NCBI RefSeq assembly: GCF_047495875.1
Contig: NC_092474.1
Span: 3,985,001-4,049,000 of the forward strand
DNA: 64,000 nt
Direction of reading: 5' to 3'
Source of the DNA: Pithys albifrons albifrons
Lineage: Eukaryota; Chordata; Aves; Passeriformes; Thamnophilidae
Within the stretch, counting starts at the first letter, position 1. Every line of letters begins with the position of its first letter. The position numbers were made by a program, and so were the translations under genes. Below the pieces are notes generated by a model that was not told where the DNA came from, searched no databases, and was given only the letters and a program-made list of their open reading frames with translations. Of this stretch, positions 52,801-64,000 are shown piece by piece.

Positions 52801-54621
52801 GTTTTCTTCTTCCCTGGCTGGCTTAGAGAGCTTAGCACTGAATGAGCCATACAAAAGTCACGTTGTAACAGGGTATGAAAAGCATGTTGTGATTTAACGT
52901 GATGCTACCTGTCCTTTGGGCAATAAATTTGCTCCTGGACCATCTCTTTTCTGGGGGCCACCACCAGCAGTTCCTTTGCCTCGGGGTGAGCAGAGTTGCA
53001 TGGAAGGAACTAAACTGTTTCTCTGCTGTGAAAAATTACTACACGCACCTCAAGCAGTGCTTTTGAATTTGAGGAGTTTGGCAACACATTTATCCTGTTG
53101 TGGTGAAGTTTCAGGGTCTTTGTGGAGAGAGAGAGAGTGAAAGAGGAGGAAGCAGTGGAGATGCTACTGCATTTGTTGCTTGGAACAAAGAGGGTATGAT
53201 TTTATAAGAATCAAGATGCTTCTTTTTTATTTCTTCTTGCCCCACTGTGCCCTCACACTGGCTGCCTGCAACAAGGAGTAGATCTCTGTAAAACCTAAGG
53301 ACAAAGAAGTCCCCAGTGCTCTGGTGCATACCAGGGATCCAGGAATCCACACAGCAGAGTTCCATGAGATGCTTTAGCTGGTCCCACTGCAAACAACAGA
53401 GAAAAGTCAGCATTGCCCAAATTAAACAGCCACACAATGAAAATGTGGGAGAGGAGGAACCAGCAGTGCGTTGTCAACATGGAAAATGACAGGAGTGGCC
53501 TCTTTCTTGGAAACAGGCATTGTTTCATTGCTCTCCCCTGAATAGAAATTTGAAACTTGCTTTGACTGGTTTGTTATATTCATATTGATTTTACAGTTTT
53601 CCTTACAATTAGCAGATAAGGGGCCTTTCTACCTCCACTCAGCATGTTATTTATCCTTCCTAGACAAGGGTTATTACATGCTGTCTCTTTTTCAGGCAAA
53701 ATCCAATAAATTTCCTGATCTCTGCTGTAAAACTGGGGCAAACGGATAGTGCAGAGGAGTCATCTGTCATGATTCCTTCTTAGTGTCTTGCAGGAAATGA
53801 GTAGCTGGAAGAATCTACCAAGGCTGAAAGATGGCATTTCCTTCCTTCAGCTTGACCTCAAAGAACCCAGTCTCAAACAGTGGCGTTTATATGAAATTCT
53901 CAACTTATTTCTCTCTGAAAGCCCCACAAGCTGTTTGAGGCTTTTGTTCTTCTTTGAAAAATTTTATGGATCTTTGGATGGAAAAACATTTCACTTCAGT
54001 TAGTGCTGGCACCATTTGTTTAGTTGCATTAATTAGTATGCACATACTTAGTCCCCTCTTGATTACTCTTGCTACACCACCAGAGGTGGGAGCTCAGTCA
54101 GTGTAACCAATATCCATCTTGTAGGCAATAGATAAAACTGTGGGGAGCTGAAAAAAGAGCAGTGAATGCTCTTCACAGAGCATCACAGACTGGTGTGATT
54201 AGCCAAGAAGAGAGCTCTCATTTTGCTCTACAGGAAGATTTAGAAGTGTGGACTTTGCATAATTACTGTACTGATATGGTCACACCTTGGCAACCTACCT
54301 GTGGAAGGCTGACCTAGGGCACACATTATATCCCTTCCCGAGCTCCTGAGTCCCTGGAGTAGTTCCATTTAATCTAAGATCTGACTGGCATCAGTAGGAT
54401 TTGAACACTTCCTTGAAATTCAGCAATGATACTTTGTTTAAAATTAATCATGAATTTAGGAGCACATTTCACACTAAGATGGGGACAAAATGAGAAAAGA
54501 AATATGAAAGGCAAGGTATGGAATCATGGCTATGAGGACTTCATGTCAGGAGATACTGGTGAGGATCTTTAACTAGAGTAAGTCATTGCACATCCATTGC
54601 CTAGTATGTTGTTTCGGTTGC

Positions 54622-54669
54622 ATCAGATCTGATTTTTTCAAATTAAAAACTGAACTCAGATCTGATTTT
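54622..54669. repeat. 14-bp direct repeat around palindrome
   Basis: TCAGATCTGATTTT occurs at 54623-54636 and 54656-54669 (period 33). In the first copy the preceding A completes the perfect palindrome ATCAGATCTGAT. Both copies hold the CAGATCTG word. This could be a paired factor-binding site or a decayed local duplication. Confidence 0.85.
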
Positions 54670-57600
54670 CAAAAATGCTTGGATACTGTCTTGGGTGGGG
54701 AGGGCTGGGGAGAGGGAGAATGAAATGTTCAGTCCAGTATCCCCAGTCAGGCACATCTATTTTTAGTTTCGTTAACAACCTTGACCAAATGGAATTGAAA
54801 TCTTTCTCCCTTTTTCCATACTTTCTTCATTCCTCCTTTCACTACTGTTTAGCAGTGGTGATTCAGAACAAAGAGAAGAAAGTTTTCTCCCTGTTCTTAT
54901 CTGGTTCCAGAGTGAGCAATAGGAGATAAATCTGTCAAGTCTTCGGCCAGACTATTGTGGCAGACTTTCTCACTGAGGAGTTAATACTTCTGGGATCACA
55001 GTAAGAAGGCAGATCAGTCAACTTCAAAGTTGTGAAGTGACAGCTTCCTCAGCTATTCCCAGAGGTGGCAGCTTGGCAGGTTACCTCCAGCTGGGTTGGA
55101 ATTAGTGGACACAGGACCTTTGAATGTGCGAACATAGGAGGGGGAAAAAAAAAGAAACCTTGCCCATAGTTACTTAAAACTTGAGCAAGAAGAGAGTTTG
55201 AATTGTGAAAGTCCCAGGCACTGGCTGAAGTCTTTGACAGCAGTGGTTCTCCATCTCTGGGGATTAACATATTTTAGATTCAAACTGATAGGTAGATAAT
55301 GCTGCATTCAAGGTATTGGTGGTATTTGCAGTATTTTAATAGCAAGCTCAATAAGGTAGGCATTTATTTCATACAGGAAGTTTGTGCCAGTCTGGTCCAA
55401 CAGCAGAGTGAGCTGATTAAAGTTTGGCAGACCCTACTGACATTTCTAATAAAGAAATCACTACCACAGCATTTTTTCTACTTAAAGCAACAAGAGAAGA
55501 ATGGTGAAGGAATAAAACCTTTAGAGAGAAAGAAGCTGTTGACAGCACCTTTTAACTTCCTACATTTAATCACTAGTGCTCAGCTTTTGCCACCACTATA
55601 ACATATAAAACAGTAATACTAGCTATATTCATTACTTGTCATCTACTTGAGTGCCTGGAAATTAGGAATGTGCAAAGGCCAACATATGCATAGTGTTATA
55701 AGAAGAGGATGGAGAGTCTATGGAGAGGGCCATGCCACGGTCTCAATAAAATAATCCTATGGCAAATTTATTCTGGAGTTTCTAATTAGCTGATTGGCTT
55801 AGATTTCCCAGCCTTGTTCATGTTACAGATTTCCCAGTGGGAGCTTCGTAGCTTTGTGTGTTGCCTCCTGTATAAAGCACTGCTCAGGGTGTATTGTACA
55901 AACCCTAATCCACCCTGGCCCCACGAAAGTGCTCCCCAACCTCAGGGCTTGCTGGGGCTTGGAAGGAGCTCAGTCAAGGGGACCGAGCTCAGGAATGGAA
56001 AGGCAAGATACGAATCCTGGGGTTGACTTTCACAATCTGAAATTAAAGGATATTTAATGTCCATACCTTTGGGTAAATCAGACATTGGGGATCATTTATC
56101 TAATCCTTACCATATTGCAATGAAATCTAGATTATTAATTGCACAACAATATGGCATTTGAAGTGCTTTTCACCTCAGGTTTCCCAAGGGTTTATTACTC
56201 TAAGAAAAAGAAATCACAAAACTTTACCACGAACACATGTTTGTCCAGTGTATTTTGTTTTAACACTGTCATGATGTAAAGCTGATTGTTTTGATAGCTA
56301 AGAGAGCACTTCATATACAGCAGGGGACCCGAGGAAGTCTCCAGTAGTCAGAAAAATGTATCGCCATGTGTTGCATTTGAAAGTGTCTCTGAGTCGTGAG
56401 CAGAGGATCTGTCTTGCATCTAGTTGAAATTTTGAACAGTAAAAAAGTTGAAATCATGGGCTTATTCTAAATAGTGCACTAAAGTGGAGAGTTAAAAACA
56501 AAACAGCAGACCCAACACACCTGAACAGAAATTTTTGCTGTTGTAATTCCATCTTCAGTAACTGTTTTTAAGCCCTGGAGATTATTCAGTGTGATGGTAT
56601 TTAAAGGACCTGAAGTTTCAAACGACTCAATGGTAGGAGCTAAATCAGTTTTAAAAGATACTCCCACACCTGTGTTTCCCCTGTGTACTTTGGGATAACA
56701 ATTGCTAATTTTATTTGGCTAATGAGGCCATCTCATTGTGGCCACCTAGATATTTAGAATCTGGGAGTGTTTTTGTTTGTTTTCTGTTATTCTTCATATT
56801 TTAAATGAATTCCCAGGAATATTGCTCAGTCATATCCTTATTCTCCTTAAAGCCTCACCTTAAAAGCTCTGCAAGCTCACCAACAGCTTATGTAGTTTAT
56901 GAGGCTGTGCAGACCTGTGGCTCTCCCCCTGCCTTGTGTGATCCCTGTGTTTCCCTAAATGCCTGTGTACAGTCCTGCTCTGTGCTTTTGGAGCCACCCT
57001 GCAGATTCCTGGGGTCAGGAGCCATCTGTTGCTCTGTGTGTGCCACCACACCTACTGCCAGCAGGTGTCTGTAGCATGTTCTGCTTGACCTCTGCTGAAA
57101 AAAATGAATAATTAAATATGTGTCTATCCAGTAGTGCAGAGCTGTGCCACTGGAGCATCCTCCTGGGAGCGTGTGTTGATGAGAAAAATGTTATGAGCAG
57201 CTTTCATCAGATGCTTTGCACTGCTTCTAATCTTTCTGTAGTGAATGGTAATATTTGGTGTTAAATTTAACTTTGGCTTAATATGCATCTATCGCTTCAT
57301 TGTATTTATTCATCACTCACTAAGTCATTATTTACTTTAAAATAAATGACATGGAAAAGAGGACCAGGTAGGTTTGTAAACTATAGCAGCATTTAATAGT
57401 CCTTCTCATCCCATGTGTCCATCTTCCCTTGCCTCTGAAGCTGTACAGGAACCAAGAAAATGCAGAAAATAGTCTATTAGTTCTCCAAAAGTCTGTTTCC
57501 CACATCTCCTTGCTACTTTCCAAGCAAGCCCCTGGCTGCCACTGTTGCTGCTGTATATTTATGATCAAAGAGTACTTCAATCATTTCTAGAGGACTTCAT

Positions 57601-60600
57601 AATGCGTCTTGTATTGTCCAAATACTCTCTAATGCTCAAAGATTTATGTGCCTCAGATGTGTGTGCAGCAGACAGACAGAAGTAACCTTGAAAATCTTAC
57701 CATTAAAATATATACCTTTTGGCAAATACTTATATCAATAAAGATTAAAGAACTGGCAGACCTTTTATTTGAAGTTGTCTTTGCATCCACAGGGAGACCA
57801 GTTTTCCATGCTAATGACATCTTCCTATGCATGAACTTCTGTGCACGTGCTGTGACAGTTTACAGGAAAAAGTGATTCTTAATGTGCATGGTTTAGCACC
57901 CTCTAACACACCTCCTAGCTTGGAAATTGTGCTATGCACAAAAAAATGCAAAAATCAAATCTAAAAATACATCCAAGTGTCAGACTAAATTAAAATTCAT
58001 GCTCCATTAAGTGGGCACAGTGCAAATAAAAGAAGTCTTGGTAGAAGCAAAACTGCTACTTCTCTTTAGCATTTGAGCCAACTGGGGCTCTGAAGCCTCA
58101 AATCTTCTTACAGATGCCCATGGTACTGGGTTAATGGTGTTGAGCAGTATGTTTAGCTCCTGTAATATTTCAGCATGATTTCTAGTTTGCCAGAATATCC
58201 GATTTTTGCATTTACAGCAGTCATTATGGCACATCTTCAAACTGAATTTAGGCTTTAAACTTTCCCTTTATATTGGATCAACCATCTTCTTCCTGTGAGT
58301 TTAAAAGCTGCTGTAGCACACCTGTGATTTGCAAACTGTTGCTTTTATGTGATATATAAAATACCCCTTTGGTCAGGTCATGTGTGTTGGGTGAAGAAAC
58401 ACAGCATGGGGAGCTTCTGTGGTTGGACAGATTCAGTGTAAATATAGAATATGAATATATAAGTCTGGGCTGATTTTTTTCCCTACCCTTTCATGTTTAG
58501 TACTCAGCCCTGCTTTAAAGAGGGATTTCAGAGAAACAGATTTTCTCTATCAAATACCGAGAGCTTTGCAGACTGGGACACTCTGCCGTGGTCCCAAAGG
58601 TTCCTGAGCCCCAGAGCAGAAGAGCTGTAGCTGAACGTTCCACATTGTTGATTTTGTGCTGTTTCAGCAGTGGAGATATCAGGAGATCTGAGTACATATC
58701 TGAGAGAGGCCATAGCTTCTTTCAAAGTATAAAATCCAGCAGAGTGCTTTTTGAAATAGCCCAGTTGACTTTTGACACAGAAGCATCGATTTCCTCCCTC
58801 TCCTTTGAGTTCATGTTTTCACATTTCCTTGACTTTCTGACATTTTGCAGATTTTTGCAAATGAATGTGATGATAGACAGGAATCAACTTAATTGAGAGA
58901 CTCAAAGATGAACCAGAGAGGAATGCAAAATTAGGTCAGGAAAGGAAAAGGTGATGGGAGCATTCTGGCAGGGGCATAAAGGACATCTCTACCAGACAAC
59001 ACAGGAAAAGATTTCAATCCTACAAAGGAATCAGAAGGCAATTCCCTCCCTTTCTCTATCACTCGTTAACCTTCACAACCCTGAGCAGAAGCCTGTTGGT
59101 GCCTTTCCTTAAACCCAGGACTTTGGATCAAACCTGTAATGTGCTCCAGCTCAAAAACAAGTTGCAGCTCAGCACAGCTTATGGAATAGACTTTCCGCTT
59201 GAGGACTCAGTGTCCTGGTTCCTCAGGACAGCTTTAAGTGATGATGTGGGCTGGAATGCACTTCATACCTACCTCTCTGTATGTGTCTGTGCCACTGTGT
59301 AGGAGTCCTCTGTGAGGGGAGCTGCAAGGAATAATCATGTAGTGCTTCTCTGTAAGAATAGACTTGGAAGATTGACTGTAAAATGTTGGAAAAGTCAGAT
59401 GGAGTCTCTTCAGTGGTAAGAGTATGTTTTTACCCCAGTGTTTGGAGACCCTGAGAGCAGGTCCACTGAGGGCTGGATAACCTTCCTGTTTAAGAACGGC
59501 TGTTACAGCTTATTTTATTGCCTTGGTGAATTCCAGTATGCCTTGCCACTGTGCTTTCTGAAATATTGCAACTATCTGAGGCCAGGGCAAGTTTTCCATG
59601 GAAAATGATAATGTTCTCCTTCCTTTATTTTAATTAGTATTTCAGTGGAAGTGAGAAATTCGCTGATTTATGTAACTCTTTAAAACAGGGCAGGGCAGCA
59701 AACTTCAGAGTCATTTATTTCTTGACATATATATAGCAGTGATTTGAACACTTTTTGCAGCAGTTTGCAATCCTTTTCTGCAGAGCAGAATATTCACCTC
59801 AGACAGTGGAATTGCACAAAGTCATCACTGGTTCATGCATTTCATGGATATTTGCTATTTTTGCAACCTCATCTATGTATTTTTACTCTATGGCATCCTG
59901 CAGGAATTTTCAGTTCTATCTTCTGTACTGAAGTATTTATGCAGATTGTTTCAAGAGTGTGTCTTTAACCAGTTTAAGGGCAACAAAATATTTTTTTTCA
60001 ATAATTGTAATTACTGGGAACTTTTTTTTCTATATGTGAGTATATTTAATGAACAAAAAAAGATATAACTTGGCTTGTAGCAACTAGTAACAACCAAATA
60101 TCAATCTTGTCTGGTTTAGACTGTTTCTAGATGATGGCAGTAGTTTTTCTTACAAGGCATCATATTTCTAATACATTAATCAATCTAAATAGAAAACCAA
60201 AGGGATGTACTTTGTTAATAGATTGATCTGGAGCCTGTAAAAGCCAACAAACCTAAGAATGGGTATATTCCATCTGCCAATATCATTCATAGTAATTCTT
60301 AGAAGTTCACTGTGAAATTCTGGTCATCTCCAAAGCACCTGGAGAAAAATCTGCTACACTCCTGCTTTGCTGTCAAACTCTGGGGTACATTTTCTTTCTC
60401 TTAAAAGGCTGAAGAGTTGTCCCTGAGCACTATTAATTCCAGTCCCTGTCAGTGGGAGTTGGGTGAGGAGTTTGCCTGTCTCCTTTTGTAAATACCACTC
60501 GACTCCTGCCTGCAGCTTCAACAGCCTGAAGAACTGTCTGCGCTAATACAGATTTTTCCATCCCACCATTTGGGCCTTGACCCTGATAAAGGAGATCCTG

Positions 60601-61397
60601 ATATTTGAAATATGTAAGACAAACTTGTGAAACATATAGTTTGCCATAAATTCTTGTTGTCTTAACTAGAACTTCAGATGTTTATGCTCAACCATCTGCT
60701 TCGGCTCTGTCTCTTACTGATACTTCATGTTTTTTGCTGGGCTTTACTTACCCTTGTGTTTCTGTGTGTGGATGGAAACCATTTTTATTATAAATCCTTT
60801 AAAAGATAAGGAGCTCAAAAGTGTTCTTTGTTAATTCCAAAGAGGACTGAAACCAGACAGCAAGTATAAAGAAGAGCATGAGGACATTTTGCACATCATC
60901 ATGGCAGAGGGATGCTAAAGAACAACTGGCAAGGGTATATAGAAAACTCTACTTGTTCAGGTACAACACTGGATTCTAAACAGCCTTGAAATGTGAATGT
61001 CAGAGGAGGATCCAACTTCCCCCATCACTGTTTTTGTTTTGATTCGAGGGCCCAACTGGGATCTTTATTTTCCATAGGGATCTACTGTGAAGGACCTGTA
61101 TGGAAAATGGAGCCTACACTGGCTCAGTCTCAGATGGCATAATTGTCCCTTGTGATAAAAAGATACTTGAATTAGTGCTGAATGTGTTAATGCTGGGACC
61201 AGAAGCAGTGTAGGTGTATCAGTGCAGTGCTAATTAGTCTCTCTAGTTTCCTGTCATGTGCTTGCAGTTCTATGAAAACAGTGACTTTCCAGTACTGGGA
61301 TGTTTTTCACATCCCCTCTCAGTCCCTTGTAATCAGATTATCAGAGCACCACACAGCATTTCCTGTGGTTATCACTTCAACACCTTTGCCAGGTAGG

Positions 61398-61456
61398 GAA
61401 GTAGAAATGAGAGATGAGGCCCAGAAAGACTTGACGATTTGTCTGCTGTTACAGAG
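61398..61456 (-). repeat. MIR-like remnant, antisense (weak)
   Basis: GATGAGGCCCAGAAAGACTT, then GACGATTTGTCTGCTGTTACAGAG, resembles reverse-complement MIR 'gaggcccagagaggttaagtgacttgcccaaggtcacacag'. It is short and diverged, and only the GAGGCCCAGA block is compelling. Confidence 0.45.
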
Positions 61457-64000
61457 AATTTGGAATGTATTGATTTATTAGCAGAATGATGTAGTGACTT
61501 AAAGCAGACCCCAAGATTGCTGATCTTCAGCTCTCTGGGTTTAATGGCCCTTTTAAAACACTTTTGCTTTCAGTGCTGAGCCTCTAATATTAGCTTTTCA
61601 GAAATCCATATTTATTTTTCAGTTACTGCTCGATTTTCAAGGATGAAAGTTGGTTTTGGAGTGCAAGGGGTTGTTTCACAGTACAGATAGAACTGAGATC
61701 TAAAGAATAATATAATGAATTAATTTAATTGATTATATTTTGCAAATGAGGACAAGAAATTAAGCATGTGTTTATAAAAGGATGGGTGGCATAGAGCTGT
61801 ATGTTCCACTGGAGTCTTCACCTTACATGTGGTCAGTTTATCTCATTCTTCCATGATCCATAATGGGCTGCCACAAGTGGGAAAACAGGAGGGATAGTTC
61901 CCTCTAGTGTACAGCTGCTGCAGGAGTGAAGAGCTGTAAGCTGTTGTGTGGACTTTGTGTGTTCTGTTTGTGAAATGTGATTGTGTGGTACTCATCACAT
62001 TTTCTAAAAGTTGGCTCCAGCATCCTGTCTTCTCAGGGCATCAGCTGGTAGGAGCCTTCCTGAGGATGTCCTCTTTCTATCATGATGGTGTTTTATTGCT
62101 TATGAGGATTAATTTTCTCCAGTCTGCCTCTGTTGGCCCTTACGAGTTCCAGAGATTTTTCAGTGCATCCTTTCTCTCTCCCCTGCAATTGAGGTTTAAT
62201 TGATGTGAGGCACTTTTTAATTTGCCTGTAGCTTCTCATAAAGACTGTATATATGAGACACTATTATTTCAGTACCACCAAGACTTGTAGTAATTCCTGG
62301 TACTAATAATTTCACATTCTTCCCTAGTAATGAGGGTGCACCATGGGATCTGAATGTCTCCAAACCTGGTGTTTGCTCCCCTGTGGCATTCTTCTACCCC
62401 AGGAAATGAGAAACATTATTGTGCTTGTTGTAAGAAGAGGCTTGGCTGTGTATGTTGTTGTGATAGGAAGCCTTCAGGAGCACTGTAGGCTTGAGGAATT
62501 CTCACTGCTTACCCAGCTCTTTGCACCCTGTGCTGGGACCAGCTTCCCTCTCCCCACTCCCATTCCATGGACATCCAGTCAGTGAACTGATCCATGTTAA
62601 AAGAACATTTTTGGTAGCTTTAATTTTTGTTAGCCAAAGTAACAGCTTGTACCATGACCCTGTGCCTAGAGGCTCAGAGGAGCAGGGAGGGTTTGGCCAT
62701 GAGGAGCCAGGGCACACACACCAGGTTTGGCTGTGACTTAGATTTCCTCCCGCCGTGCTTTTTTCCAGCTTGCAGTTATGGTCCTCTCACTATGGCACAG
62801 CTCTGCAGGGCCACACTGTCAGTCACAGAAACTCTCCAGAGAAGGGGAGACAGTGATAATTACAGTATCTGAGGTGAAAGGCAGCTCCAGCATCCTGGGT
62901 CTCATAATGCCCCCCTGAATTGAGGCAGGGATTGCATTTGGATTTTCCCAGGCTACAACACAATCAGCAGCACCCAGTGCCTCATCTCCTTGTGGGATAG
63001 TGGCAGACATTGCCCTGTTTCCCACACAGAAATCCTGAGGTTTAGGCAGTTCTAGCAGTTCAGTAATTGCTGTTTCTAATCACCTAAGTCTGTTTTTACA
63101 TCAGTAGGCTAAGCTTAACTTTATTATGGTCACACTCTTAGGGTTTTTACACTAAACTCTAACATGAAAATGTGCTTAACCACAGACCTCTGTTTTCCAG
63201 CTGGAGAAAGGCTTAAGCATGTAATTTTAAACTATTTTGTGCCTTAACATCGACTTCATTTGAAACTATTTACGTGGATTAAATACTTGCTTAAAATCTT
63301 TGCTGTCTTGGGGCTTTTCTGTATAGCAATTGGGAGAGACTTTGGCATCAGGGAATGTGTTGAAGGTGGCACAGGAGGTCCATGGCAGGGCCTGGAGCAG
63401 AACTCATTTCTGCTGACTGGCATTCCTCTACTTAGACATGATTTCCTCTTCCTTATGGAGGCAAAAGCCAACTTGGCACCTTGTCACTGCAGAGCTCTTG
63501 CTCTTCCCCTTTGCTGGCACATGAACAAATCTAAATAGTGAACACTTGACCTCTTTCCAGGGAGTGTTAATAATAAGACATTTTTCCTACAGCAACAGCA
63601 GCAATTGGCATTGGCTTGAAGGCTCTTAGGAATTGCTTTGCTTGGGCATTGTTTTGCTGGGACAGGTGGTGAATTCTTGCTGGGAGGCAGCAAATTCTCC
63701 TCTATTTGTTTTCTCTTGTGTCTTTTCCTTTCAGTTCCTGGCCTGAACTGATCCTGGACATTAACACCTGAGGCCCACTTTGCATTGCAAAGGTTTGTGT
63801 GGTGAGGTGGATGGAGGTTAAGCAGACAGCTTTGTCCCACATGGCTTAGAGCTGTTCCCACCATGAAGTCACTGTATTGAAAAAAAACCATTTTTTGAAA
63901 GTTTTGCTGTGCTCATGTAAAAACTTTGCTTGTATCAATGTCATAAAAATCAAGTCTCACACTGCACTGTCATGCTGAGAAAAGAGTGGTTTCTCTTGTA
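61457..64000. other. Noncoding stretch, no gene seen
   Basis: Somewhat GC-richer at 62340-63010. No splice-bounded open frame, repeat family or RNA gene recognised. The minus-strand open frame at 63484-63891 (135 codons) has no recognisable domain and no supporting context. Confidence 0.6.

Larger units (their letters stand above)
49351..61397. other. Noncoding stretch, no gene seen
   Basis: About 12 kb with no recognisable gene, RNA gene or mobile element. Visible small structures are A14 (49620-49633), a 20-bp palindrome (49804-49823), a short GA repeat (53125-53137) and a 14-bp direct repeat around a 12-bp palindrome (54622-54669). Short open frames such as 53788-54003 and 58588-58896 are unrecognised and treated as chance. 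Confidence 0.6.

Overview
The window reads as intergenic or deep intronic DNA from a bird nuclear genome. It is AT-rich and CpG-poor, with no operons, no Shine-Dalgarno sites and no open reading frame that looks like a complete gene. Three things point to a bird. One is a solo LTR (about 21915-22487) that closely matches, from memory, an abundant avian endogenous retrovirus LTR. The second is an antisense CR1 LINE remnant (about 14735-14845). The third is low interspersed-repeat density with no Alu- or L1-like sequence. Several decayed MIR/CORE-SINE remnants are present, as expected of any amniote. I could not assign species or chromosome.

Layout. 1-14.7 kb: noncoding, with two MIR remnants, poly-T tracts and a perfect 12-bp stem-loop at 6481-6508. 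14.7-14.85 kb: CR1 remnant. 15-21.9 kb: nothing recognisable. 21.9-22.5 kb: solo ERV LTR. 22.8-30.7 kb: no recognised gene, with two weak exon-like segments. 30.70-30.93 kb: a compact CpG cluster. 34.3-35.3 kb: the best coding candidates, two exon-like segments with good splice signals and matching phase (34301-34447 and 35111-35285). 35.8-36.3 kb: a stretch that looks like a conserved noncoding element. 39.1-39.2 kb: a 23-bp minisatellite. 40.4-40.6 kb: a MIR remnant next to a long poly-T tract. 44.7-45.2 kb: a GC-richer patch with a 21-bp tandem repeat, ending in A25. 47.7 kb: an isolated TATA-like box. 49.2-49.35 kb: MIR. 49.8 kb: a 20-bp palindrome. 50-64 kb: noncoding, with one more MIR-like remnant.

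No functional pathway can be assembled. The strongest calls are the repeats. The exon calls are tentative and need a protein or transcript search. I see no convincing undescribed system. The points most worth checking are the exon pair at 34.3-35.3 kb, the CpG cluster at 30.7 kb and the hairpin at 6.48 kb.
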